64,000 bases of DNA from Occultella gossypii (GTDB lineage Bacteria > Actinomycetota > Actinomycetes > Actinomycetales > Beutenbergiaceae): contig NZ_JAGSHT010000001.1 in NCBI RefSeq assembly GCF_019947135.1, forward strand, positions 62,001-126,000, in the 5' to 3' direction. Positions 1-7,652 of the stretch are shown here, piece after piece. Made by a program: the position numbers and the translations under genes. The notes beneath the pieces are model-generated. The model did not search any database and was not told the origin of the DNA. It saw nothing but the letters and a program-made list of their open reading frames with translations. Every line of letters begins with the position of its first letter. The stretch's first letter is position 1.

Positions 1-2
1 TC

Positions 3-1490
3 AACGACCACCTGCTCGAGGGCATGAAGGTGGTCGGCGAGCTGTTCGGCCGTGGCGAGATGCAGCTGCCGTTCGTGCTGCAGTCGGCGGAGGCCATGAA
101 GGCGGCGGTGGCCTACCTCGAGCCGTACATCGAGAAGACCGACGAGGCCGGCAAGGGCACCATCGTCCTGGGCACCGTGCGCGGCGACGTGCACGACATC
201 GGCAAGAACCTCGTCGACATCATTCTCACCAACAACGGCTTCACGGTGGTCAACATCGGGATCAAGCAGCCGATCTCGGCGATGATCGAGGCCGCCGAGA
301 AGCACAACGCGGATGTCATCGGGATGAGCGGCCTGCTGGTGAAGTCCACCGTGGTGATGAAGGAGAACCTCGCGGAGCTCGCCGCCCGCGGCCTCGCCGA
401 GAAGTACCCGGTGCTGCTCGGCGGCGCCGCCCTGACCCGCGTGTACGTCGAGGACGACCTCGCCGGGCAGTACCCGGGCGAGGTCCGCTACGCCCGCGAC
501 GCGTTCGAGGGTCTGCGCCTGATGGAGCCGCTCGTGCGGGTCGCACGCGGGGAGGCGCGCGACGCCGTCGGGCTTCCCGCGTTGAAGAAGCGCATCCACG
601 CGAAGGTGACGGTCGACGAGACGCCGCCCGAGGATCTGCCGGCCCGCTCGGACGTGAGCCTGACGAACCCGATCCCGAGCCCGCCGTTCTGGGGCACGCG
701 GATCGTCAAGGGCATCAAGCTCGCCGACTACGCCGCGTTCCTCGACGAGCGCGCCACGTTCATGGGGCAGTGGGGCCTCAAGCCCTCCCGCGACGGTGAG
801 CTGTCCTACGAGCAGTTGGTCGAGACCGAGGGACGGCCACGGCTGCGGGACTGGCTGGACCGCATCCAGACCGAGGAGATGTTCGCCCCGGCCGTCGTCT
901 ACGGCTACTTCCCGGCCGTGTCCGAGGGCGACGACATGGTCATCCTGCACCACGAGGGTCCCGACGGCGGGTCCGGCGGGGAGCCGGGCACGGAGCGGAT
1001 GCGGTTCACGTTCCCCCGGCAGCGGCGCGACCGGCACCTGTGCCTGGCCGACTTCGTGCGCCCCCGCGAGTCCGGTGAGACCGACGTCGTCGGGTTCCAG
1101 CTCGTCACCGTCGGTGCGGCCGTGAACGACCACACGGCGCGACTGTTCGCGGCCAACGCCTACCGCGACTACATGGAGCTGCACGGGCTGTCGGTGCAGC
1201 TGACGGAGTCGCTCGCCGAGTTCTGGCACTCCCGGGTCCGCGAGGAGCTCGGCTTCGCCGCCGAGGACCCGGCGGACATCGAGGGCATGTTCAAGGTCGC
1301 CTACCGCGGTGCCCGGTACTCGCTCGGCTACCCGGCCTGCCCGAACATGGAGGACCGCCGCAAGATCGTGGAACTCCTCGGTGCCGCCCGGATCGGGGTC
1401 GAGCTCTCGGAGGAGCTGCAGCTGCACCCCGAGCAGTCCACCGACGCGATCGTGTTCCACCACCCGGAGGCCAAGTACTTCTCGGTGTGA
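3..1490 (+). CDS. metH: Cobalamin-dependent methionine synthase, C-terminal part (cut by window edge)
   Basis: Transfers the methyl group of methyltetrahydrofolate to homocysteine through a cobalamin cofactor; cytoplasmic, last step of methionine synthesis. The frame is open from base 3, so the homocysteine and folate domains lie outside the window. About 495 residues remain. They begin in the helical cap domain, then the B12 domain with the cobalt-ligand motif GDVHDIGKN (His codon at 192-194), and end with the S-adenosylmethionine reactivation domain, recognisable by [16 protein letters not shown] near the C-terminus. The C-terminal order matches MetH and rules out the B12-independent MetE. 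No odd features in the visible part. Confidence 0.95.
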   Translation, partial: NDHLLEGMKVVGELFGRGEMQLPFVLQSAEAMKAAVAYLEPYIEKTDEAGKGTIVLGTVRGDVHDIGKNLVDIILTNNGFTVVNIGIKQPISAMIEAAEKHNADVIGMSGLLVKSTVVMKENLAELAARGLAEKYPVLLGGAALTRVYVEDDLAGQYPGEVRYARDAFEGLRLMEPLVRVARGEARDAVGLPALKKRIHAKVTVDETPPEDLPARSDVSLTNPIPSPPFWGTRIVKGIKLADYAAFLDERATFMGQWGLKPSRDGELSYEQLVETEGRPRLRDWLDRIQTEEMFAPAVVYGYFPAVSEGDDMVILHHEGPDGGSGGEPGTERMRFTFPRQRRDRHLCLADFVRPRESGETDVVGFQLVTVGAAVNDHTARLFAANAYRDYMELHGLSVQLTESLAEFWHSRVREELGFAAEDPADIEGMFKVAYRGARYSLGYPACPNMEDRRKIVELLGAARIGVELSEELQLHPEQSTDAIVFHHPEAKYFSV

Positions 1491-1512
1491 CCGGCGCTGA
1501 TCCGGGCCGGGT

Positions 1513-2541
1513 TCACCCTCGGCTTCGGGTCCCCGGTGCTGGGCCGGTGGAGCCACGCACGATCAGGTCGGTGCCGAGTTCGCGGACCACCGGCTGCGTG
1601 GACGGTGCCGGGGCGAGCGCGATCTCGAGGGCGGCGGCGCCCATTGCGCGCAATGGCAACCGCACGGAGGTGAGCCCCGGGTTGAGGTCCCGGGAGACCG
1701 CGATGTCGTTGAAGCCGGCGACCGAGACGTCCTCGGGCACGACTCGCCCGTGCTCGCGCAGCCAGGACATCGCGCCGATCGCCATCTGGTCCGCGGTACC
1801 CACCAGAGCCGTCAGACCGGGCTGGGCGGCGAGCAGCTCACCGGCGCCCCTGTAGCCCTCGTCCCGGGTGGGCGCTCCCGGGCGTGCCGTCACAGATCCG
1901 CCCGCGCCCTCCACCGCCGACCGCAGGCCGTCGAGTCGTTCGATCGTGGAGCTCACCTCGGCCACACCGACCAGCACCCCGATGTGTCGATGCCCCAGCG
2001 AGACCAGGTGTTCACCGAGCCGGCGTCCGCCCGCGGCGTTGTCCACGAGCACGTGGTCCACCTCGAAGAACGGATGGCCGATCGCCACCACTCGGCCGCC
2101 GGCCGCCTCGAAGGACCGGGCTCGGGCGGTCATCCCCGCGCCGTAGCGATCGTCCGTGCGGCCGGAGCCGGCGATGATGACCACGCCGGTGCGGTGTGCC
2201 TGCAGGAGCCGGAAGTACTCGAGCTCACGTTCGACGTCCCGCTCGGTGCTGCAGATCGTCACCAGGAGGTGCCGGCTGGTCGCGACCTCGTGGATTCCGT
2301 TCACGATCTCCGAGAAGTACGGATCGTCCACGGTGCCGACCAGTACCCCGACGGTCCGGGCGGCGCCGCCGAGCAGACCCTGCGCCTGCGCGTTCGGGAC
2401 GTAGTCGAGGTCGCGGGCGGCCTGCACCACCCGCTCACGCAACGCGGTCGCCACCGGGTAGTCGCTGCCGGAGAGCACCCGGGACGCCGTCGGGACGGAG
2501 ACGCCGGCGCGTCGCGCGACGTCACGCAGGTTGACGGCCAT
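1513..2541 (-). CDS. LacI-family transcriptional regulator
   Basis: 342 residues. The N-terminus carries the classic LacI helix-turn-helix and hinge (LRDVARRAGVSVPTASRVLS, residues about 5-24), followed by a periplasmic-binding-protein-like effector domain, which in this family binds a sugar or related small molecule. It is divergent from the Nramp-like/epimerase/aldolase operon starting at 2668, so it most likely controls that operon in response to its substrate (inference from position). The start is ATG 2541; a TAGCCT hexamer at 2553-2548 lies six bases upstream and there is no ribosome binding site, suggesting a leaderless message. It converges on metH, with stop codons 22 bases apart. 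Confidence 0.9.
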   Translation of the reverse strand: MAVNLRDVARRAGVSVPTASRVLSGSDYPVATALRERVVQAARDLDYVPNAQAQGLLGGAARTVGVLVGTVDDPYFSEIVNGIHEVATSRHLLVTICSTERDVERELEYFRLLQAHRTGVVIIAGSGRTDDRYGAGMTARARSFEAAGGRVVAIGHPFFEVDHVLVDNAAGGRRLGEHLVSLGHRHIGVLVGVAEVSSTIERLDGLRSAVEGAGGSVTARPGAPTRDEGYRGAGELLAAQPGLTALVGTADQMAIGAMSWLREHGRVVPEDVSVAGFNDIAVSRDLNPGLTSVRLPLRAMGAAALEIALAPAPSTQPVVRELGTDLIVRGSTGPAPGTRSRG

Positions 2542-2603
2542 GGCAGGAGGCTATGGCATCGCGTGGCGTGCCGCCGATTCGATCACCTCCGGCGTGCTGT
2601 GGG

Positions 2604-2631
2604 TTGACGGCCTTGTGTCGTGCGTCATAGT
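2604..2631 (+). promoter_or_regulatory. Putative promoter of the Nramp-like operon
   Basis: TTGACG (2604-2609) and CATAGT (2626-2631) are separated by 16 bases and resemble a housekeeping sigma promoter (-35 five of six matches, -10 four of six). Transcription would start near 2638, downstream of the alternative GTG at 2620, so it supports the ATG at 2668 as the true start of the first gene. Predicted only from motif match. Confidence 0.5.
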
Positions 2632-2650
2632 TTCATCACCTACCCCCTTG

Positions 2651-2664
2651 AGAAAAGGCTTTCT
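2651..2664. promoter_or_regulatory. AT-rich inverted repeat, candidate LacI operator over the ribosome binding site
   Basis: AGAAA-AGGC-TTTCT is a perfect five-base inverted repeat in otherwise GC-rich DNA. It lies between the predicted transcription start and the ATG at 2668 and contains the purine-rich ribosome binding site (AAAAGG). A bound repressor here would block transcription just after initiation. The assignment to the adjacent LacI protein is inference; the centre lacks the CG typical of many LacI operators. Confidence 0.35.
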
Positions 2665-2667
2665 ACT

Positions 2668-3885
2668 ATGTCAACGAGTTCCCCGACGGCCGAGCCGCGG
2701 GTCCGCGTGCCGGGTCGCCTCGGCCCGGCCTTCATCACCGCCGCGCTCGTGTTCGGACCGGGCAGTGTGACCACGGCCAGCTCCATGGGGGCCGAGTTCG
2801 CCTATGACCTGGTCTGGGTTCCGGTCATCGCCACCGTGCTGATGCTGTGCTTCGTGGACCTGTCCGTACGGATCGGGCTGACCACGGACACCGGGCCGAT
2901 CGGAACCGTGTCGCGTCGGATGGGACGCGTCGTCGGTGTGCTCGTCGGACTCGGCGCGTTCGCCGTCACCGCGTCGTTCCAGGCGGGGAACTCGGTGGGC
3001 ACCGGCGCGGCCGGGAACGTGCTCTTCGGTGGGAGCACCGCCGTGTTCGCGGCCGTGTTCACGCTCGCCGCGATCGGGTTCCTGTGGCTGCGGTCGTTCT
3101 ACAAGTACCTCGAGCGCACCATGATCGTGATCATCCTGGTGATGCTCGTGATCTTCGTGGTCACCGCCGTGGTCGCCGCCCCGGACCTGGGCGCCCTGGT
3201 GGCCGGCCTCGTCCCGAGCATCCCGACCGGCTCCTCCGCGATCGTCGTCAGCGCCGTCGCCACCACGTTCTCGGTGGTCGGCGCGTTCTACCAGATCCAG
3301 CTCGTGCGGGAGAAGGGCTGGGGCGTCGACGACTACCAGGTGGCTCGCCGGGACGCGGTGATCGGCACCCTCATCCTCGGCACGCTGTCGACCGTCATCA
3401 TGATCGCGGCGGCAGCCGTGCTGAATCCGGCCGGGCTCTCGGTCACCTCCCCGGCGGACATGGCGACGATCCTCGAGCCGGCGATCGGACAGTGGGCCAC
3501 GGTCCTGTTCGCACTCGGCCTCTGGGCGGCCGCGTTCTCCTCGCTGATCGGCAACAGCACCATCGGCGGCAGTATGCTCGCCGGTGCCCTCGGGATCGAG
3601 GCCGGGGGCCTGGAGTCGAAGCGGGTGAAGATCTGCATCACCCTGGTGCTGGTGGTCGGCGGGGTGGTGGCCGTGCTGTTCGGGGGCATCCCGGTGCAGC
3701 TGATCCTGACCGCGCAGGCCGTGACGATCCTGCTGGTGCCGCTGATCGGGGTGGTACTGGTCGCGCTCTCCCGGCACCGGGATCGCGGCTCGCTGCGCCT
3801 CGGCACGCCACAGCTGGTGCTCGCCATCGTCGGCGTGATGTTCCTGACCCTGCTCGCCGTCAACTACGTGAGGAACCTGCTGTGA
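2668..3885 (+). CDS. Nramp-family (LeuT-fold) transporter lacking canonical metal-site residues
   Basis: 405-residue polytopic membrane protein with about 11 hydrophobic segments and the overall Nramp layout. Canonical Nramp proteins import Mn2+ or Fe2+ using Asp and Asn of a DPGN motif in helix 1 and Met/His of an MPHN motif in helix 6. Here helix 1 reads FGPGS (residues 29-33), and the helix 6 region (about 199-208, TTFSVVGAFY) has no Met, His or Asn. Ion transport of the usual kind is therefore doubtful. It is first in an operon with an epimerase and an aldolase, behind a LacI regulator, which suggests uptake of an organic substrate (inference). Start ATG 2668 is chosen over GTG 2620 because it has an AAAAGG ribosome binding site and lies downstream of the predicted promoter. 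Confidence 0.8.
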   Translation: MSTSSPTAEPRVRVPGRLGPAFITAALVFGPGSVTTASSMGAEFAYDLVWVPVIATVLMLCFVDLSVRIGLTTDTGPIGTVSRRMGRVVGVLVGLGAFAVTASFQAGNSVGTGAAGNVLFGGSTAVFAAVFTLAAIGFLWLRSFYKYLERTMIVIILVMLVIFVVTAVVAAPDLGALVAGLVPSIPTGSSAIVVSAVATTFSVVGAFYQIQLVREKGWGVDDYQVARRDAVIGTLILGTLSTVIMIAAAAVLNPAGLSVTSPADMATILEPAIGQWATVLFALGLWAAAFSSLIGNSTIGGSMLAGALGIEAGGLESKRVKICITLVLVVGGVVAVLFGGIPVQLILTAQAVTILLVPLIGVVLVALSRHRDRGSLRLGTPQLVLAIVGVMFLTLLAVNYVRNLL

Positions 3886-4916
3886 CAGAAGAGACCCGCC
3901 CCGCGGACGAGGCCGCACTGGACGATCTGCTCTCCCGGCCCGGGCCCGGTGTGGGCGCCGCGCTCGCGGCGGTGGGTGGCGACATCGTGCTGCTCGGTGC
4001 CGGCGGCAAGATCGGCCCGACCATGGCGCGGATGGCCGCGCGCGCGCTCGCCGAGGTCGGGTCCGACGCGCGCGTCATCGCCGTGTCCCGGTTCTCCGAC
4101 CCCGCGGCAGCCGAGTCGCTGGAGGCACACGGCGTGCTGGTGCACCGAGCCGACCTGGCCGAGCCGGCGAACTACCCCACGCTGCCCGATGCGGCAGCGG
4201 TGTTCTACCTCGCCGCGATGAAGTTCGGCACGACGGGCGCCGAGCACCAGACCTGGTGGTCCAATGCGGCCATCCCGGTGCTCGTGGCCGATCGCTACCG
4301 AAGCGTCCCCACGATGGTGTACTCCACAGGAAACGTCTACCCGCTCACCCCGCTGGCCCACGGCGGCTCGATCGAGACCGACGCCGCCGGGCCGGTGGGC
4401 GAGTACGCCCAGTCCGGGCTGGCCCGAGAGCGGATCTTCACCAACGCCGCGCACACCTGGGGGACCCCGACCACGATCTACCGGCTGAACTATGCCTGCG
4501 AGCTGCGCTACGGCGTGATCGCCGACATCGCCATGAAGATCGCCGGCGGTGAACCGGTGGACGTCACGATGCCGGCAGTGAACGTCGCCTGGCAGGGTGA
4601 CATCAACGCGTGGGCGTTGCGCAGCATCGAACTCGCCGGAGTGCCACCGCACGTCCTGAACGCCACGGGGCCGGAAACGGTCTCGGTGCGCCGGATCGCC
4701 ACGCTGCTCGGCGAGGTGATGGGCCGGGTGCCCGTGCTGGCCGGCGAGGAGTCGACGGATGCGCTGCTCAGCGATGCCGGCGAGTGTCATGACCGGTACG
4801 GCTACCCGAGTGTGCCGTTGCGCCGACTGGTGCGCTGGGTCGGGGAGTGGGTCGCCGACGGCGGGCGTCAGCTCGGCAAGGCCACCAAGTTCCAGCAGCG
4901 GGAGGGGAAGTTCTGA
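3882..4916 (+). CDS. NAD(P)-dependent epimerase/dehydratase family protein
   Basis: 344 residues, extended short-chain dehydrogenase fold. The Rossmann dinucleotide motif VLLGAGGKIG lies near residue 35 and MVYSTGNVYP, the usual catalytic Ser/Thr strand, near 145-155. The family normally has a YxxxK catalytic pair; here the corresponding stretch is EYAQSGLARER, in which Tyr is present but Lys is replaced by Gly, with Arg three positions later. The GTG start at 3882 overlaps the transporter stop by four bases, so translation is probably coupled. The substrate is unknown; the operon suggests a sugar or sugar-acid derivative whose product passes to the downstream aldolase (inference). Confidence 0.8.
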   Translation: MTEETRPADEAALDDLLSRPGPGVGAALAAVGGDIVLLGAGGKIGPTMARMAARALAEVGSDARVIAVSRFSDPAAAESLEAHGVLVHRADLAEPANYPTLPDAAAVFYLAAMKFGTTGAEHQTWWSNAAIPVLVADRYRSVPTMVYSTGNVYPLTPLAHGGSIETDAAGPVGEYAQSGLARERIFTNAAHTWGTPTTIYRLNYACELRYGVIADIAMKIAGGEPVDVTMPAVNVAWQGDINAWALRSIELAGVPPHVLNATGPETVSVRRIATLLGEVMGRVPVLAGEESTDALLSDAGECHDRYGYPSVPLRRLVRWVGEWVADGGRQLGKATKFQQREGKF

Positions 4917-5938
4917 TGCGTGTGCAGGAGCGTCTGCGTGGCGGTGTGGTCATCCCCGCGCACCCATTGGCCATCGCCGCCGACGGCGGCATCGATCTGC
5001 GTGCCCAACGCGCCCTCACCCGGTACTACCTGGAGGCAGGTGCGGACGGCCTGGCGGTCGGGGTGCACACCACCCAGTTCGAGTTGCATGCGGATCCGGG
5101 CGCGTTGCGTGAGGTGTGGGATCTCGCCGCCGCCACCGTGCTTGAGTTCTCCCCCGAGACGATGCTGATCGCCGGGCTCGTCGGCGATACCGAGCAGGCT
5201 GTCGCGGAGGCGCAGGCGGCGGTGGCTTCCGGCTATCACGCCGCGCTGCTCAGCCCGTGGGGGATGGCGGACGGCAGCGAGCGGGCCCTGCTCGAACGCG
5301 CCCGCGCCGTCGGAGAGGTCCTGCCCACGATCGGCTTCTACCTGCAGGACAGCGTGGGTGGCGGGCCGCTAGGACGCGGCTACTGGAGCGCCCTGTTCGA
5401 TCTGGAGTCCGTGATCGCGGTCAAGACCGCGCCCTTCGACAGGTACCGGACCAATGACGTGGTGCGGGCGCTGCTCGACCACGATCGCTGGGCCGAGGTG
5501 GCCCTGCTGACCGGGAACGACGACGCGATCGTGCACGACCTGATCACGCCGTACCGCCGTGGCGACCGGGAGGTCCGCGCCGCCGGTGGCCTGCTCGGGC
5601 AGTGGGCGGTGGGCACCCGGGCCGCGGTCGGGCTGGTCCGGCGCGCACGAGCAGCAGTCGCGGCCGACGCCATCGGGGCAGATCTGCTCACCGAGGCGAC
5701 CGACCTGGTCGAGGTCAACGCGGCGGTGTTCGACGTCGACCACGACTTCGCCGGATGCGTGCCCGGGGTCAACGAGGTGCTCCGGCAGCAAGGCCTGCTC
5801 TCATCGGCGCGCTGCCTCGACCCCGGCGAGGCGCTCTCGCCGGGGCAGGCCGACCTGATCGGCCGGGTCCGGACGCAGTTCCCGGAGCTGCTGGATGAGG
5901 AGTTCGTGGCCGGACGCCGCGATGAGTGGTTGCGCTGA
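4916..5938 (+). CDS. Dihydrodipicolinate synthase/N-acetylneuraminate lyase family aldolase
   Basis: 340 residues, class I aldolase of the DapA/NanA superfamily (TIM barrel). The Schiff-base lysine is K170 in SVIAVKTAPFDRY and the catalytic tyrosine is Y142 in GFYLQDS. These enzymes cleave or form 2-keto acids, with pyruvate as one partner. It is unlikely to be the lysine-pathway DapA because it sits in a LacI-regulated operon behind a transporter and an epimerase, and it is longer than DapA (about 290-300). The ATG shares its A with the upstream TGA stop, and GGGAGGGGAAG precedes it. A catabolic role, splitting an imported keto-acid sugar, is inferred. Confidence 0.85.
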   Translation: MRVQERLRGGVVIPAHPLAIAADGGIDLRAQRALTRYYLEAGADGLAVGVHTTQFELHADPGALREVWDLAAATVLEFSPETMLIAGLVGDTEQAVAEAQAAVASGYHAALLSPWGMADGSERALLERARAVGEVLPTIGFYLQDSVGGGPLGRGYWSALFDLESVIAVKTAPFDRYRTNDVVRALLDHDRWAEVALLTGNDDAIVHDLITPYRRGDREVRAAGGLLGQWAVGTRAAVGLVRRARAAVAADAIGADLLTEATDLVEVNAAVFDVDHDFAGCVPGVNEVLRQQGLLSSARCLDPGEALSPGQADLIGRVRTQFPELLDEEFVAGRRDEWLR

Positions 5939-6062
5939 CGGTCGGGCCCGGCGTGATGATCGCCGCCGCGCGGCCGGCCCGGGTGTGGGCTCCGAACTGA
6001 CGACCGGGGTCGGCGAGGGCTGACCGGCCGCGGTGCCGGACGGGGGCGGATCTCCTGACCTC

Positions 6063-6092
6063 TTGCACTATACGTATACATATGCGTATCCT
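6063..6092 (+). promoter_or_regulatory. Promoter with palindromic operator before the EXLDI gene
   Basis: TTGCAC (6063-6068) and TATCCT (6087-6092) form a possible promoter with an 18-base spacer. The spacer holds an AT-rich near-palindrome, ATACGTAT-ACAT-ATGCGTAT (6070-6089; arms match at seven of eight positions), which stands out strongly from the surrounding GC-rich DNA. A repressor bound there would block RNA polymerase directly. EXLDI genes are often found near TetR regulators; none is adjacent here. Confidence 0.5.
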
Positions 6093-6116
6093 CGTACCGG
6101 AGGTTACGATGAGCCC

Positions 6117-6635
6117 ATGCCGAACAAGACGATCTATGTCTCCGACGCCGACCTGCCTCTCTACGAACGGGCGCAGGAACTCGTCGGCGGCAACCTCTCC
6201 CAGGCGATCGTCAAGGCGCTGCGTCGGTACGTCGACGTCGAGGAGGGCAAGGACGAGGGTTTCGAGGAGATCACCGTCCGGGTCGGTCCTGGCAAGGGGC
6301 GGCGCCAGCGGTTCCTCGGCGTGCTGCTCGTCGAATGGCTCCAGTCCACCAAGGACCGGGTGCACAAGTACAAGGTGTATCGCAGCCGGACCGGCAAGTA
6401 CGTGGTCCACGCCGAACGCTCGCCGGAACAGATCTGGGCGGCCGGTGCCGACGGTCAGGCCAAAGGCTGGCGCAAGCACGTCAGCTCGGACCAGACCTGG
6501 GGCACCACCGCCGCCGTCGCCACGCTCGAGATCTTCGACGACCTGGACGCCCTCCGTGAGAAGGTCCCGGCCTCCCTCTACGACCTGGTCGCTGCCAGTG
6601 CCGACGTTCCCGAGGTCGAGGACCTCGACATCTGA
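6117..6635 (+). CDS. EXLDI-family protein
   Basis: 172 residues, beginning MPNKTIYVSDADLPLYERAQ and ending VEDLDI, which fits the family named for its C-terminal ExLDI motif (TIGR04342). The molecular function of the family is unknown. Members are found in actinobacteria, commonly beside ABC-2 type exporters, as here. The N-terminal part resembles small DNA-binding ribbon-helix-helix proteins in its pattern (KTIYVSDADLPLYERAQELV followed by a helix), but I would not assign that function. Start ATG 6117 follows GGAGG at 6099-6103 with a long 13-base gap; the overlapping ATG at 6109 is in a different frame that does not encode the family sequence. Confidence 0.75.
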   Translation: MPNKTIYVSDADLPLYERAQELVGGNLSQAIVKALRRYVDVEEGKDEGFEEITVRVGPGKGRRQRFLGVLLVEWLQSTKDRVHKYKVYRSRTGKYVVHAERSPEQIWAAGADGQAKGWRKHVSSDQTWGTTAAVATLEIFDDLDALREKVPASLYDLVAASADVPEVEDLDI

Positions 6636-6638
6636 GCC

Positions 6639-6661
6639 CGCCGGGGGATAGGCCCCCGGCG
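6639..6661 (+). terminator. Hairpin after the EXLDI gene
   Basis: A perfect nine-base-pair stem (CGCCGGGGG / CCCCCGGCG) with a five-base loop begins four bases after the stop codon. No T-run follows, so it would be of the U-less type common in actinobacteria. Confidence 0.6.
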
Positions 6662-6677
6662 CACCATCACCGCCCAC

Positions 6678-6786
6678 GGGCGGGCGCGAGCCTGCCCAGC
6701 AACGCCCCAGACCCCATGGGCGGGCGCGAGCCTGCCCAGCAACGCCCACACCTCAAGGGTTGGCGCGAGCCTGCCCACCCACCGCC
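6678..6786. repeat. Short tandem repeat, three units of about 40 bp
   Basis: Two nearly identical copies start at 6678 and 6718 (core GGGCGGGCGCGAGCCTGCCC) and a degenerate third starts at 6757 (GGGTTGGCGCGAGCCTGCCC). The rest of the 230-base gap between the EXLDI gene and the ABC transporter holds only the hairpin at 6639-6661 and the GAAAGG ribosome binding site of the next gene. Function unknown. Confidence 0.7.
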
Positions 6787-6866
6787 TCGGGGGGTGGGCC
6801 GGCCATGCCAACACGACCTCCGCCGTCGGCCATCGACGCGCCGGACGAAACGAAAGGAACCCCCAG

Positions 6867-7652
6867 ATGACAACCATTGCGGACCCACCCCCAGCGATCC
6901 ACGTCAAGGACCTGGAGAAGTCCTACAAGGACCTGCAGGTGCTGCGCGGCGTCGACTTCGACGTGGCGCCAGGCGCCATCTTCGCCCTGCTCGGCTCCAA
7001 CGGGGCCGGCAAGACCACGATCGTGCGGATCCTGTCCACACTGCTGCGGGCGGACGCGGGGACCGCGACCGTGAACGGCTTCGACCTCAGCACTCGGCCG
7101 ACCGACGTGCGGGAGTCCATCAGCCTGACCGGGCAGTTCGCGGCCGTGGACGAGATCCTCACCGGGCGGGAGAACCTGGTGCTGGTCGCCCGGCTGCGGC
7201 ACCTGCCGAACCCGGGCGCGGTGGCGGACGACCTGCTCGCCCGCTTCAACCTGACCGACGCGGCGGCCCGGCGGGTCTCGGGCTACTCCGGCGGCATGCG
7301 CCGGCGGCTCGATATCGCCATGAGCCTGATCGGGAGCCCGCGGGTGGTCTTCCTGGACGAACCGACCACCGGGCTCGACCCCCAGGCCCGCAACGACATG
7401 TGGCAGATCGTCCGAGACCTCGCCGACGACGGCACCACCGTGCTGCTCACCACCCAGTACCTGGAGGAGGCGGAGAAGCTCGCGGACCGGATCGCCATCC
7501 TGCACGAGGGGCGCATCATCGCGAACGGCACGCTGGCCGAGATCAAGCAGCTCGTGCCGCCCGTCGAGGTCACCTACGTCGAGAAGCAGGCCTCGCTCGA
7601 GGACGTCTTCCTCGCCATCGTCGGGACCAACACCACCAAGGAGCAGTCATGA
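6867..7652 (+). CDS. ABC transporter ATP-binding protein, daunorubicin-resistance (DrrA) type
   Basis: 261 residues, the ATPase of an ABC-2 type exporter at the inner face of the membrane. Walker A is GSNGAGKTT (near residue 48), the signature is YSGGMRRRLDIAM, Walker B is RVVFLDEPTTGLD, and the switch histidine is replaced by Gln in LLTTQYLEEAE, as is usual in the DrrA group. The ATG at 6867 is preceded by GAAAGGAAC. It overlaps the permease gene by four bases, so the two subunits are translationally coupled. The substrate cannot be read from sequence; relatives export drugs or lipids. Confidence 0.9.
   Translation: MTTIADPPPAIHVKDLEKSYKDLQVLRGVDFDVAPGAIFALLGSNGAGKTTIVRILSTLLRADAGTATVNGFDLSTRPTDVRESISLTGQFAAVDEILTGRENLVLVARLRHLPNPGAVADDLLARFNLTDAAARRVSGYSGGMRRRLDIAMSLIGSPRVVFLDEPTTGLDPQARNDMWQIVRDLADDGTTVLLTTQYLEEAEKLADRIAILHEGRIIANGTLAEIKQLVPPVEVTYVEKQASLEDVFLAIVGTNTTKEQS

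Noticed and set aside
2620-2667. GTG at 2620 as the start of the Nramp-like gene
   Set aside because: It lies upstream of the predicted transcription start and lacks a ribosome binding site; ATG 2668 has one.
6082-6651. Second open frame overlapping the EXLDI gene
   Set aside because: The alternative frame is Ser/Arg-rich and has no family; the EXLDI frame ends in the family motif.
6678-6786. Possible CRISPR array at the 40-bp repeat
   Set aside because: The units are adjacent without variable spacers and there are no cas genes.
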